A stretch of DNA of 64,000 nucleotides from Lucifugimonas sp038150225 (lineage in GTDB: Bacteria; Chloroflexota; Dehalococcoidia; Lucifugimonadales; Lucifugimonadaceae), in the NCBI GenBank assembly GCA_038150225.1, contig JAYQWG010000005.1, positions 1 to 64,000 on the forward strand, in the 5' to 3' direction. The notes beneath the pieces are model-generated. The model ran no database searches. It was not told the DNA's origin and worked only from the letters and a program-made list of their open reading frames with translations. The first letter of the stretch is position 1, and every line of letters begins with the position of its first letter. Shown here one piece after another: positions 51,535-61,027 of the stretch. The translations under genes and the position numbers were made by a program.

Positions 51535-51588
51535 AGTTCGCACAAAATTAGTGAACCCGCTCGTTTGTCGAGCTGACGGAGGTGGCCT

Positions 51589-51879
51589 GTGCCGATGTAT
51601 CTCATGCTGTCCAAGTTGACCGAGCGCGGTCGAGATCGCGTGAAACATGATCCTGATCGGATCGGGCAGGTCAATCTCGAAATCGAAGACCAGGGATGCA
51701 AGGTAGTCTCGCAATATGCTCTGCTTGGACGATACGACTTCGCGACGATCATCGAAGCTCCGGACAATGCGCACATGAGTCGTTTGGCAATTGACCTCGG
51801 TGCGCGTGGGACTATCGAAACGGAAACGCTTACCGCCGAGCCGACCGACGAATTCATTTCTGCGATGAAAGCCGATTAG
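51589..51879 (+). CDS. GYD-domain protein
   Basis: 96-residue GYD family protein: MYLMLSKLTERGRD start, GCKVVSQYALLGRYDFATIIEAP with the LGRYD element, and a C-terminal TETLTAEPTDEF. A small ferredoxin-like-fold protein of unknown function. Start GTG 51589 after GGAGG, or ATG 51595. It lies between the TPP enzyme and the amidase on the same strand, so it may be part of that pathway. Confidence 0.82.
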   Translation: MPMYLMLSKLTERGRDRVKHDPDRIGQVNLEIEDQGCKVVSQYALLGRYDFATIIEAPDNAHMSRLAIDLGARGTIETETLTAEPTDEFISAMKAD

Positions 51880-51894
51880 GACTTCAGTCGTCCA

Positions 51895-53367
51895 ATGAAC
51901 ACCAACCCAGAACAACGAATCGGAAACATGACCTCAGACCGAGACTTAGGATTTACACCAACCTTCAAGCTGCGAGAAATGATCGGCTCGAAAGAAATTT
52001 CGCCAGTAGAGCTGATGGAATCCCATTTACGCCGGGCGGATGAGCTCGATCCACAGTTGGGAATTTTTATTACTCGAATGTCTGAATACGCGCTTGAAGA
52101 GGCAAAAAACGCCGAAGCAGCGATTATGAATGGTGAGGACCATGGTCCTCTACATGGGATTCCAGTTCCATATAAAGACACTGAACCAATGGCCGGATTT
52201 CGCTGGACACATGGTTCGTTGCCAGCCACCGACAACATCGCTGAAATCGATTCGATTCCGCTAGAGAGAGTTCGAAAAGCCGGGGCGATTATTTCTGGTA
52301 AAACAAACACTCCAGAAAACGGTTTCGCCGGAACGACAGAGAACAGATTGGGACCACCGGCTCGAAATCCCTGGAATCCAGAAAAAACTCCCGGCGGTTC
52401 ATCTGGTGGTGCGTCAGCGGCTGTTGCGTCAGGTCTGACCAGTTTCGCTCCCGGTGGCGATGGCGGGGGATCTATTCGAATTCCAGCAGCGTTTGCCGGT
52501 GTTTATGGCATCAAAGCTACCCAGGGCAGGGTGGCCCGCATGGCAGGTGGTCGTGCAGGGCACAATATCATGAACAACGCCACCTCAGGTCCGCTCACGC
52601 GAACCGTGAAAGACGCCGCGATAACCCTCGGAATATTTTCCGGTTACGATCCCCGTGGCGAGTACGACACCATTACAGACGAAGTCCCTGACTACGTCGG
52701 TGCTTTGAGCAAGGGCGTGAAGGGGCTAAAGATCGGCTGGACCCCAGACATGGGCGGAAACCCTGTTGATCCAGAAGTCGTTCAGGTCGCTGAAAATGCA
52801 GCAAAAGCCTTCGAAGAGCTGGGAGCAACGGTCGAAACTGTCGATTTCAATCCTTCCGACTACGAGGAGGTTTTCTGGACATTCTTTGACTACTTCACCG
52901 TCAAGGGACTGGATGCTGCGAAAGATGACTGGGAGAACCGACGAGAGCTATTGACCGACTACTTTGGCGAATACATGGACCGTGCTGCGACCCTATCTGC
53001 TGAAAGAATGTGGCAGATCTTTAGCAACATCGGTTGGTATCGTCGTTACGTCAACCAGTTCTTCGGTGACTACGATTTGCTTCTTTCGCCAACACTTGCT
53101 GTGCCGGCTTTCAACGTTGGGGAGGCTCCAGAAGTCATTGGCGGCCGAGAGGTCCCACACCAACTCTGGGGCTTCACGCCATTTACTTACCTGTTCAACA
53201 TGACCGGTAATCCGGCTGCTTCCGCTCCCGCAGGATTCTCGTCAGACGGACTACCGATCGGACTCCACATCATTGGCGATATGAAGGACGAAGTTACTGT
53301 GTTAGCTGCATCGGCGGCATTCGAAGAAGCCCGTCCATGGGCCGACAAGCACCCACCAGTGAGTTAA
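51895..53367 (+). CDS. Amidase (amidase-signature family)
   Basis: 490 residues. The Ser-cisSer-Lys triad is visible: Lys in GIPVPYKDTE, cis-Ser in TPGGSSGGASAAVASGL, and nucleophile Ser in GGDGGGSIRIPAAFAGVYGIK. No gatB or gatC is nearby, so it is a stand-alone catabolic amidase and not the glutamyl-tRNA amidotransferase. ATG 51895 lies 15 nt after the GYD gene; ATG 51928 is a second choice. Confidence 0.9.
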   Translation: MNTNPEQRIGNMTSDRDLGFTPTFKLREMIGSKEISPVELMESHLRRADELDPQLGIFITRMSEYALEEAKNAEAAIMNGEDHGPLHGIPVPYKDTEPMAGFRWTHGSLPATDNIAEIDSIPLERVRKAGAIISGKTNTPENGFAGTTENRLGPPARNPWNPEKTPGGSSGGASAAVASGLTSFAPGGDGGGSIRIPAAFAGVYGIKATQGRVARMAGGRAGHNIMNNATSGPLTRTVKDAAITLGIFSGYDPRGEYDTITDEVPDYVGALSKGVKGLKIGWTPDMGGNPVDPEVVQVAENAAKAFEELGATVETVDFNPSDYEEVFWTFFDYFTVKGLDAAKDDWENRRELLTDYFGEYMDRAATLSAERMWQIFSNIGWYRRYVNQFFGDYDLLLSPTLAVPAFNVGEAPEVIGGREVPHQLWGFTPFTYLFNMTGNPAASAPAGFSSDGLPIGLHIIGDMKDEVTVLAASAAFEEARPWADKHPPVS

Positions 53368-54764
53368 CCCCGGCTGTATTTCTGGATCACTTCCCAAATA
53401 TCCGGCTTCATCGAGTTGTAGATGAAGTAGCAGTACCGCGTGGCACCTTGCGCCCGCATTTCAGCGAGTAGGTGGTCGAGCTCTGAAGCTGTCAACCAGT
53501 TCGAACCGAAGTGCTCTAGTCCGACCCAGGGCATGTATCGATCTGGACTTCTGCTGTTATCGAGCATTTTCTGTGTTTGGTCTCGAACCGAAGTTTCGAA
53601 CCAGCGGTCAGTAGCTTCGCTGTCGTAGGAGCCGACCGGGTAGTCCTCGGGCATCGGGTAGTCGAACATTGCTCCGAATAACTCTGAAGCCAGTTCGTGA
53701 TCTAATCCGGGATTCCAGTCGACGAGCGTATCGACCCAGTTAACGACTGTGCCACGGAATCCAGCGACTCCACCTGACCACCAGTACTGCTTCGGCTGCT
53801 GGAAGTCGATGTATTTCTGTTTTCGTTTCGTGTTGTGGCCTGTGAGCGGTTCAGCGAATGGGAGTCGTGATGAGTTTCCTATCTGCATGTTCGGCAGATG
53901 TTGCTTAACGCCGGTGTAGGAAGAGCTAACGCTCCACTCGACTGATTGCTGTTTAAATTCGAACCAGTCTTTGAATTTCGGGTGCGATCCCCACCACGCG
54001 TGACTTGCCAATGCTCCTGGTGATGCCTTGACGAACTTTCTCGCGTAGTCGGGATTAAACCCGTGCAGGAATTCTTTGAAATGTTCACGACCGTCAAGAA
54101 TTGATTGGAAATCCATGCCCCGTGACTCGGCGAAATTCCTGTTTTCGGGAGTATCGATTTGTTCCATCCAGAGGTCGTCCCTGTGACCGGGTTTTATTTC
54201 CCATTTGAAATCAGGTCCGTCCAACAAGAGTCCCGTCACTTCAGGGAAGTGCTTGGCGGTGTCGCGGGCACGCGCCACGGTCATGCCCGGCATTTCAGGG
54301 TCGGTAAAACTTGGAGTTCGGCGGGTTGTGTCGAGTTTGCCACTCCCAAAACCACCGTGAAGGAAATAGCCCTTGTCATCGACGACGTAGATCGAAAAGC
54401 CTTTCGACTTACCAAGTCTCAGTGCCTTACCGAGTTTTTCTGCATCTGGAGCGAGGTGAGATGGCATTGTTGGTGGGGACCATGACAGTCCTTCGTAAAA
54501 CTCTGGCGTCGGGTTGAACGCAGCAGTCGGTACGCGCTTTACCCGTTCACCGCCCATTGCGGCCAGACCTCTTGGATGAGAGTCTTCGGGTTGAGGGTAG
54601 ACGTTGCCTTCGCCAGGATCCTGGTCGTCCAGCAGGCACAGCCATTGCAACGCAATCTCGTTGACACCTGCCGCTGCCAACTCATCCCAAAACGACTCGT
54701 CGAAAAGTATGTCGTTCGGCGGTCGAACGGTCATTACGGGGCGAAGAGGGGAGTGCTCAGTCAT
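53364..54764 (-). CDS. Hypothetical protein, possible TIM-barrel hydrolase
   Basis: 466 residues, not assigned. VRPPNDILFDESFWDELAAAGVNEIALQW, a GFSIYVVDDKGYFLHGG strand, VTGLLLDGPDFKWEIKPGHRDD, SSSYTGVKQHLPNMQIGNSSRLPF and a C-terminal MPWVGLEHFGSNWLTASELDHLL look like repeating strand-helix units of a glycoside-hydrolase-type barrel with many Trp and Asp. No signal peptide. Convergent with the amidase gene (4-nt overlap). Function unknown. Confidence 0.65.
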   Translation of the reverse strand: MTEHSPLRPVMTVRPPNDILFDESFWDELAAAGVNEIALQWLCLLDDQDPGEGNVYPQPEDSHPRGLAAMGGERVKRVPTAAFNPTPEFYEGLSWSPPTMPSHLAPDAEKLGKALRLGKSKGFSIYVVDDKGYFLHGGFGSGKLDTTRRTPSFTDPEMPGMTVARARDTAKHFPEVTGLLLDGPDFKWEIKPGHRDDLWMEQIDTPENRNFAESRGMDFQSILDGREHFKEFLHGFNPDYARKFVKASPGALASHAWWGSHPKFKDWFEFKQQSVEWSVSSSYTGVKQHLPNMQIGNSSRLPFAEPLTGHNTKRKQKYIDFQQPKQYWWSGGVAGFRGTVVNWVDTLVDWNPGLDHELASELFGAMFDYPMPEDYPVGSYDSEATDRWFETSVRDQTQKMLDNSRSPDRYMPWVGLEHFGSNWLTASELDHLLAEMRAQGATRYCYFIYNSMKPDIWEVIQKYSRG

Positions 54765-54831
54765 CGGGTGAACCTGCTAGGTCTAGTTGTCTCGCGGCAA
54801 TGTACACCTAATTGGGCTGCGCTGACCGGTG

Positions 54832-56828
54832 CTAGCGAAGCGAAGGAATCGCAGTGAACTGCTCTTCATAGAGTCGTCGGTAAAGTTCCGACCGCTCAAG
54901 CAGTTCATCGTTCGTGCCGCGGTCGGTAATTTGACCGTTCTCCATCACGAGAATTTGGTCTGCTGCAATAACCGTTGAAAGCCGGTGAGCGATTGCGATA
55001 GTCGTGCGACCTTCTCGAAGCCGGGCAAGCGCTTGCTGAATCATGCGTTCTGAGAGCGTATCTAGTGAACTTGTCGCTTCGTCCAAAAGCAAAATCCTTG
55101 GATTAGCCAGAATCACTCGGGCTATGGCGAGACGCTGCCTTTCACCACCTGACAATCGATATCCGCGTTCACCAACTACGGTGTCGAACCGTTCGGGCAG
55201 ACGGTCGATTAGATCGAATATTTGAGCTGCTTTTGTTGCTTCTTCTAATTCAACGTAGGTTGCGTCTGGCTTCCCGTACAGAAGGTTTTCACGCACCGAA
55301 GTGTGAAACATGAATGAGTCTTGAGAAACAACTCCGATCAGGTGAGAAAGATCGCGCTGATTCATATCACGTATATCGACGCCATCAATTGTGATTGAAC
55401 CTCTGTCGGGGTCGTAGAGGCGGGCGAGCAAGTAACCAACAGTCGTTTTGCCGGCACCGCTAGGCCCGACCAATGCCGCCAGACCGCCACTCGCTACGTC
55501 GATATTAATGCCAGCCAACTCAAACGGTTCTTCAACACCGTTCGCAATCGATCGTTCGGTGTATGAGAACCCAACGTTCTTGTATGCAACCTCGCCTTGT
55601 ACTTTCGCAGGTTCCAGCACAACCGGCTTTACGGGATCTTTGATCGCCGGATCAATATCCAGGTACTCGAAAATTCTGTCGAAGAGCGCGAGTGAACTGG
55701 TTACATCTACGCCGCGATTAAGCAGTCCCGAAAGCGGGAACAGCAGCCGAGCCTGAATTGTCGTGAAGGCAACAATGTCACCGAGAGATATGTCGTAGCG
55801 TCCCTCGGAAATAAACAGTCCTCCAAGTAACCACACGATTGCAGGTGCCATCGTGAAGAACGTTTGCACGACTACTAAGAATCNNNNNNNNNNNNNNNNN
55901 NNNNNNNNNNNNNNNNNNNNNNNNNNNNNNNNNNNNNNNNNNNNNNNNNNNNNNNNNNNNNNNNNNNNNNNNNNNNNNNNNNNAACCACACGATTGCAGG
56001 TGCCATCGTGAAGAACGTTTGCACGACTACTAAGAATCCTCGACCGGTCATGGCTTGTCGGATTGAAAGCGAAGCCAGACGCCGATTGTTCTCGTCGAAC
56101 TGGGTAAGTTGATCTTGATCCCGGCCGAACGTTTTTGCCAGCATGACACCGGAGATTGAAAGCGTTTCTCCGGTGCGACTGGTTAAGTCGGCTAATGCCC
56201 GCTGGGTTTCTCCCGTTAGTCTCCGACGTCGACGACCAACACGCACAGTGAAGAACACAAACACCGGGACCGTGAAGAAAGCGACCAACGATAGCTGCCA
56301 GGAAATCACCAGCATCGCGGCTACTGATGAAATAACCACGGCGGAGTTGGAAACGAAAGTTCCGAGCGTATCCGTGAGTACAAGCTGAGTGCTGGACACG
56401 TCGTTGGCGAGTCGGGACTGAATGTCGCCCGTTTTTGACGACGTGAAGAACGACAGTGGTAATTTTTGAAGGTGCTCGTAAACCGAGATCCTGAGCGATT
56501 GCATTACTCGGAATCCGGTTCGGACGTTCAAATATGCCTGAGCCAGGTTCATCGCTCCACTAACCGCAGCGATAACCAACATTCCGCCAACGAGTAGGTA
56601 GAGCAAGTTCATGTCGTTATCAGGGATCGCGACGTCAATGATTTGTCGGATCAAAAGTGGTGTCGCAACTCCGATGATCGCGGTGCTGAGAACGAGGAAC
56701 ACAACCGCGCTAAGCGCGAGTTTGTAAGGAGCGTAAAGGGACACAACGCGTCGGATCGTGCCGTGTCGCAACGGACGCTTAGGGGCATCGTCAGGAGTTG
56801 CTGTGTAACCGTGTCTTCCGTGAACCAT
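54832..56828 (-). CDS. ABC exporter (MsbA/LmrA type), interrupted only by an assembly gap
   Basis: Fused membrane and ATPase subunit. Start ATG 56828 (MVHGRHGYTATPDD); the open frame upstream runs into two tRNA genes and is rejected. Six-helix membrane domain, then ATPase: Walker A GPSGAGKTT, Q-loop VVSQDSF, signature LSGGERQRLAIARVIL, Walker B ILLLDEATSSLD and His switch AIAHRLST. A run of 100 N lies inside, bordered by an exact 55-bp duplicate. Collapsing it restores one frame of about 613 residues, the normal length. Substrate unknown (lipid or drug type). Confidence 0.9.
55829..56038. repeat. 55-bp direct repeat flanking a 100-N gap (assembly artefact)
   Basis: 55829-55883 and 55984-56038 are identical, and 55884-55983 is N. 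The copies encode the same ABC-transporter residues in the same frame relative to the gene. Fifty-five is a common de Bruijn k-mer size, so two contigs that overlapped by k were joined with a fixed N spacer. The true sequence is 155 nt shorter. Confidence 0.92.
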
Positions 56829-56861
56829 GTAAACAGTTTCGCCCTGAATCCGGAAATAGAA

Positions 56862-56887
56862 AAGCGGCTGGCAATTTACCAACCGCT
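56862..56887 (-). terminator. Terminator of the tRNA pair
   Basis: Minus strand: aagcggttgg pairs with ccagccgctt (one GU) around a short loop, then TTTCTATTTCC. It lies between tRNA-Glu and the ABC gene start. Confidence 0.75.
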
Positions 56888-56901
56888 TCACATTTGGTGC
56901 T

Positions 56902-56977
56902 TGGTAGCCCCAAGGGGATTTGAACCCCTGTTTCAGCCTTGAGAGGGCCGTGTCCTGGGCCACTAGACGATGGGGCC
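56902..56977 (-). tRNA. tRNA-Glu (anticodon CTC)
   Basis: 76 nt including encoded CCA. Acceptor GGCCCCA pairs with TGGGGCT (first pair G-T), the D arm reads CGTCTAGTGG, anticodon loop CTCTCAA gives CTC, and the T arm is CAGGGGTTCAAATCCCCTT. Reads GAG; the main TTC isoacceptor is not in this window. Confidence 0.93.
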
Positions 56978-56980
56978 TCA

Positions 56981-57054
56981 TGGCTGCCGATCCAGGGATC
57001 GAACCTGGGTTCCCAGATTCAGAGTCTGGTGTCTTACCGCTAGACGAATCGGCA
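56981..57054 (-). tRNA. tRNA-Gln (anticodon CTG)
   Basis: 74 nt including encoded CCA. Acceptor TGCCGAT/ATCGGCA with discriminator G, anticodon stem CCAGA/TCTGG with loop CTCTGAA giving CTG, T arm CCAGGTTCGATCCCTGG. It lies 3 nt before tRNA-Glu in transcription order, so both are processed from one transcript. Confidence 0.93.
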
Positions 57055-57168
57055 ACAGCGAAGGCTTATATTACCAAGGCATTTCGAAATCGCTAAACGA
57101 TTCACCACCGAAAATTCCCAATTTCACGCTAGACTGTCGGCGCTCAAGTACAAGCCCCGGAGGTATTC

Positions 57169-58071
57169 GTGTCCAGTTCGTTGGAATTCAAAGGTGTCTT
57201 TCCCGCAAACCCCACTCCCGTTCATCCAGATGGACGCATCAATCAAGAGGCACTAAGGGCGATCTTCGACGACAATCTCTCTCACGGAGTTGGCGGATTC
57301 TGGATTGCAGGCTCCACCGGCGAAGGTCCCATTCTCACGGATACTCAACGCGAGACCGTCGCCAGGGTTGCTGGTGAAACCATTAACGGACGCGGCCTTT
57401 CGATTATGCATGTTGGTGCGATAAGCACTGAAAGCGCTGCTAAAGGCGCAAAGGCAGCCCGAGAATCAGGGTGTGATGCAATTTGTTGCGTGCCACCATT
57501 TTTCTTCCGAGCTAGCGACGAGATGGTTATCGACCACTACAAAGCGGTTTCCGACGCTTCGAACGGTCTTCCGTTCTTCGTTTACAACCTGCCTCAACTC
57601 ACTCAGGTCGAAACTACCCCGGCTTTGATGGAAAAGATCGTCGCGAATGTACCCAATGTGGTGGGACTGAAACATTCAGCGGTGAACTTTGCAGATATTC
57701 GTGCGTTCGCCGACATGGGATTGAAGTGTTTTTCGGGAAGCGGAGCTCTGCCTTTGCCTGCTTTGACAATGGGGGCTGTGGGAACTGTTGATGCACCTCT
57801 TTCACTCATGCCGTGGCATTACGTTGAGCTGTACAACTCCTGGGTCAACGGAGACATCGATCGAGCCAAAGAACTGCAGGATTTTGCATCGAAGATCGTC
57901 GACGTCGTGAAGATGTTTGGTGCACCTGCAGCGGTATGTAAGACGATTCTCTCTGAACGTTTGGGCATTGATTGCGGAGACGCTATGGCTCCAGTTCCTT
58001 CACTGTCAGATTCGCAAAAAGCAGAAGTGTTGAAAGCTGCGAAAGCAATTGGTGCTTTGGACGCTCCCTAG
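57169..58071 (+). CDS. DapA/NanA-family aldolase-lyase
   Basis: 300 residues from GTG 57169. Class I aldolase barrel: FPANPTPVHPDG at 11-22, IAGSTGEGPILT (the GTTGE-type loop), Tyr in FFVYNLPQ, and Schiff-base Lys in VVGLKHSA. Dihydrodipicolinate synthase is one option, but the loop, Cys-rich C-terminus and lack of lysine genes nearby equally allow a 2-keto-3-deoxy sugar acid aldolase or dehydratase, which would suit the enolase-type enzyme upstream. Confidence 0.85.
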   Translation: MSSSLEFKGVFPANPTPVHPDGRINQEALRAIFDDNLSHGVGGFWIAGSTGEGPILTDTQRETVARVAGETINGRGLSIMHVGAISTESAAKGAKAARESGCDAICCVPPFFFRASDEMVIDHYKAVSDASNGLPFFVYNLPQLTQVETTPALMEKIVANVPNVVGLKHSAVNFADIRAFADMGLKCFSGSGALPLPALTMGAVGTVDAPLSLMPWHYVELYNSWVNGDIDRAKELQDFASKIVDVVKMFGAPAAVCKTILSERLGIDCGDAMAPVPSLSDSQKAEVLKAAKAIGALDAP

Positions 58072-59246
58072 GTCGACTTCGATTTCATACCCCGAGAAAT
58101 CGAATCTGAGCCATAACGCTCCCTGATCGAATCGATTGCTTCGCTGGTGTGAGTATCAGTGAGCGGTGTCGCGTCGAGTAGCGACAGTTGTGCCGCTTGT
58201 TCACCCAGACCGGAAACCGAAACACCGATTAATCGCACCGGGTCCCCTCGGCGCGCCATCTCGGCTCGAAGTAGCCCTGCTGTCGTCTCGTAAATGAGTT
58301 GATCGCCGTCACCCGGTCTAACAAAAGTCTTCTGACGGGTAAACGTCGAGAAATCCCCGTATCGGAGTTTGATCCCTGCCTGTTTTGCCAGCTGTCCGGT
58401 CCTGCGAAGCCTCGTACCAACGCGTTCAGATAAATCCTTGAGTACCTCTTCGAGTTTTTCGATTTCAATGACGTCTGATGAGAAGGTAGTTTCTGCGCTG
58501 ATCGATTTCGATTTTGGACGCTCTAGAATGGGGCTTCGATCAATTCCACGTGCTCGTTGTTTTAAGTAGCCCGAATGATTCGGACCGAGTGCTCGTCGAA
58601 GCGGACCATCTTCCGCCGTTGCTAACTGACCGAGACTAGTAATGCCGAGTTCTTTGAGTGCTTCCTCGGCCTTTGGTCCGATTCCCGGCATGTTTCTCAC
58701 CGGCTGTGGAGCGAAAAACGCACGGGTATCTTCCTGTCTCACCCGGAACACGCCATTCGGTTTCGCATGCTCGGTTGCGACTTTGGCGACAAGCTTGCTG
58801 GGACCGATACCGATGGAAACCGGCAATCCCAGTGAGTCTTTGACGTTTGCCCTGATTTTGTTGGCTTTGTCGAGCGGATCTCCAAGCGATCGTTCGGTCC
58901 CGGTCATGTCCATATATGCTTCATCGACGCTCATTGGGACGACAAGAGGTGAGTATTCGTCGAGAATCGCCATAAACTTTTTCGAGACATCTCGATATAG
59001 CTTGTGGTTTCCTCGAAGGTAAATGGCGTTTGGAGCCAGTCGTCGCGCTACCGACATTGCCTGTGCCGAATGAACTCCGAATCGTCGAGCCTCGTAAGAG
59101 GCCGTCGAGACGACGCCACGTGGTCCTAGTCCGCCGATAATCACCGGCTTTCCGATGAGACCTGGGTTTTCCTGTCGTTCAACCTCAACAAAGAACGCGT
59201 CTAGATCGACGTGAAATACGAGCCGTTCTTGAGGTTCAGGAGCCAT
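58068..59246 (-). CDS. dinB: DNA polymerase IV (Y family)
   Basis: Translesion polymerase, 392 residues. FHVDLDAFFVEVE at 11-23 and MSVDEAYMDMTG supply the catalytic Asp/Glu residues; VSIGIGPSKLVAKVATEHAKPNG, an HhH region (NMPGIGPKAEEALKELGI) and a little-finger domain (SISAETTFSSDV) follow. The C-terminal QLSLLD is a good beta-clamp binding motif. Last gene of the riboflavin run; ribH stops 45 nt upstream. Confidence 0.94.
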   Translation of the reverse strand: MAPEPQERLVFHVDLDAFFVEVERQENPGLIGKPVIIGGLGPRGVVSTASYEARRFGVHSAQAMSVARRLAPNAIYLRGNHKLYRDVSKKFMAILDEYSPLVVPMSVDEAYMDMTGTERSLGDPLDKANKIRANVKDSLGLPVSIGIGPSKLVAKVATEHAKPNGVFRVRQEDTRAFFAPQPVRNMPGIGPKAEEALKELGITSLGQLATAEDGPLRRALGPNHSGYLKQRARGIDRSPILERPKSKSISAETTFSSDVIEIEKLEEVLKDLSERVGTRLRRTGQLAKQAGIKLRYGDFSTFTRQKTFVRPGDGDQLIYETTAGLLRAEMARRGDPVRLIGVSVSGLGEQAAQLSLLDATPLTDTHTSEAIDSIRERYGSDSISRGMKSKST

Positions 59247-59291
59247 GCCGATAGATGAGCACCATCGGGCGAATAGCTAGTACCGAGAGCG

Positions 59292-59756
59292 TCAGGCGAG
59301 GTCCTGGATCTGACGGATGTTGTTAGCCATCTCGACTGCAGCATCAGCATAGTCGCGGGCATGCGAAATTCGTGCGATCGCCTGATCGGTGTTATCCGTG
59401 GTCAGGACTCCAAAGATCACAGGCTTCCCTGATTCGCTTCCGGCGGTGGAAATACCCTCGGTGGTAGCGAACGCGACGTGATCGTAATGATCAGTTTCAC
59501 CCTTGATTACCGCGCCAAGGCAAATCACAGCGTCGATGTCGCCACGGTTCGCTAGGTGACGCGCCAGCAGAGGCAATTCAAACGCACCTGGTGCACTAAC
59601 CGAGACTATGGACGAATCAGATATTCCCAGTTGCTGCAAGCGTTTGATAGCAAGATCGCGCATTTGGTGGGTGACGTAGCTGTTGAAGCGCGCGGTCACG
59701 ACCGCGATGCCAAGTTCGTCCGTGGTGTATGAGGGCTCGATGGATTTTGGGCTCAT
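59292..59756 (-). CDS. ribH: 6,7-dimethyl-8-ribityllumazine synthase
   Basis: Condenses the pyrimidine and the 4-carbon phosphate in riboflavin synthesis. 154 residues: VVTARFN at 19-25, VSAPGAFELPLLARHL, VICLGAVIKGETDHYDHV with the catalytic His, and FGVLTTDNTDQA. Coupled to ribBA by an ATGA overlap. Confidence 0.96.
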   Translation of the reverse strand: MSPKSIEPSYTTDELGIAVVTARFNSYVTHQMRDLAIKRLQQLGISDSSIVSVSAPGAFELPLLARHLANRGDIDAVICLGAVIKGETDHYDHVAFATTEGISTAGSESGKPVIFGVLTTDNTDQAIARISHARDYADAAVEMANNIRQIQDLA

Positions 59757-61027
59757 TTGGGTGACGATCTAACCGTTGGTTTGGAGTTGTCGATGTTCAG
59801 GTCGTGGCCCATCTTTTCTACCTTAGTTTTCAAGTAGAACCTGTTTTCTTCATTTACCGGTGCTTCAAGAGGGATTTGCTCGACCATTTCCAGTCCGAAT
59901 CCCTCTAATCCAACCACTTTCTTTGGATTGTTGGTGAGTAACTTGAACCGTCGTACACCGAGGTCGCGAAGAATTTGCGCACCTACTCCGTACCGACGGA
60001 GATCCATCGGGAAGCCGAGACGTGTGTTGGCTTCGACTGTGTCGAGTCCCTGGTCTTGGAGCTCATACGCTTTCAGCTTGTTGAGAAGCCCGATTCCCCG
60101 ACCTTCTTGCCGCATGTAGACGAGAACTCCGCGCCCTTCTTTGGCAATGGCATCAAGCGCCATATTCACCTGGTCACCACAGTCACAGCGAGTGCTGCCG
60201 AAAACATGTCCGGTCAAACACTCGGATTCAACTCGAACCATGACCGGTTCCGAATCGTCAATTTCGCCCATGTACACGGCAATGTGTTCACCGGTGTCTA
60301 CTGGGCTGCGGTACGCGACAGACTTGAACACACCGTGTTGGGTGGGAAGCCGTGCTTCAGCTGCACGCTCAACCAACTTTTCGTGACTCGTGCGGTACGC
60401 AATTACATCGGCGATCGACACGATCGGCATTTCATGTTTTTCAGCGATCTTTTCTAACTGAGGTCGCCGTGCCATCGTTCCATCTTCGTTGAGAATTTCG
60501 CAAATTACGGCTGCCGGGTGAAGTCCAGCCATTTTGACAAGATCAACAGAGCCTTCGGTGTGACCCGCACGAACCAATACACCACCGTCCTGATACCGGA
60601 GTGGAAACACGTGTCCGGGCTGCACGAAATTGGCAGCGGTCGATTCCTCGCTCGCCAACAGTTGGATCGTGTGTGATCGATCCGCGGAAGATATTCCGGT
60701 TGTAATTCCGTAAGCGGCGTCTACGGTCACGGTGAATGCCGTGTGGTGCTCTGACGTGTTCTTCTTGACCTGCATTGGCAGATCCAGTCGGTCGAGGTTT
60801 TCGCCGAGCATCGGTGTGCAAATGAGTCCACGCGCTTCCATAGTGAAAGTCGTGATCTTTTCGGGCGTGGCGAACTCCGCCGCCATCACCATGTCACCCT
60901 CGTTTTCGCGGTCCTCGTCGTCGACAAGTATCACGATCCCGCCACGCTTTATGTGCTCTACGGCGCGTTCGACCGAAGCGAATACTTTCGGATCGACTTT
61001 GTCGGGAATGTTTGGATTAATGGTCAT
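59753..61027 (-). CDS. ribBA: Bifunctional DHBP synthase / GTP cyclohydrolase II
   Basis: 424 residues. N-terminal RibB: VILVDDEDRENEGDMVMAAEF, SADRSHTI, and HVFPLRYQDGGVLVRAGHTEGSVDL. C-terminal RibA: ESECLTGHVFGSTRCDCGDQV zinc site, YMRQEGRGIGL, and LLTNNPKKV. Both halves have their catalytic residues, so it provides both entry reactions of riboflavin synthesis. ATGA overlap with ribE upstream. Confidence 0.96.
   Translation of the reverse strand: MTINPNIPDKVDPKVFASVERAVEHIKRGGIVILVDDEDRENEGDMVMAAEFATPEKITTFTMEARGLICTPMLGENLDRLDLPMQVKKNTSEHHTAFTVTVDAAYGITTGISSADRSHTIQLLASEESTAANFVQPGHVFPLRYQDGGVLVRAGHTEGSVDLVKMAGLHPAAVICEILNEDGTMARRPQLEKIAEKHEMPIVSIADVIAYRTSHEKLVERAAEARLPTQHGVFKSVAYRSPVDTGEHIAVYMGEIDDSEPVMVRVESECLTGHVFGSTRCDCGDQVNMALDAIAKEGRGVLVYMRQEGRGIGLLNKLKAYELQDQGLDTVEANTRLGFPMDLRRYGVGAQILRDLGVRRFKLLTNNPKKVVGLEGFGLEMVEQIPLEAPVNEENRFYLKTKVEKMGHDLNIDNSKPTVRSSPK

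Noticed and set aside
55829..56038. Biological direct repeat or insertion target duplication
   Set aside because: Copies flank an N run inside one gene and have the length of an assembly k-mer.
56829..56981. N-terminal extension of the ABC exporter
   Set aside because: It translates the tRNA-Glu gene and its terminator; ATG 56828 starts the normal protein.
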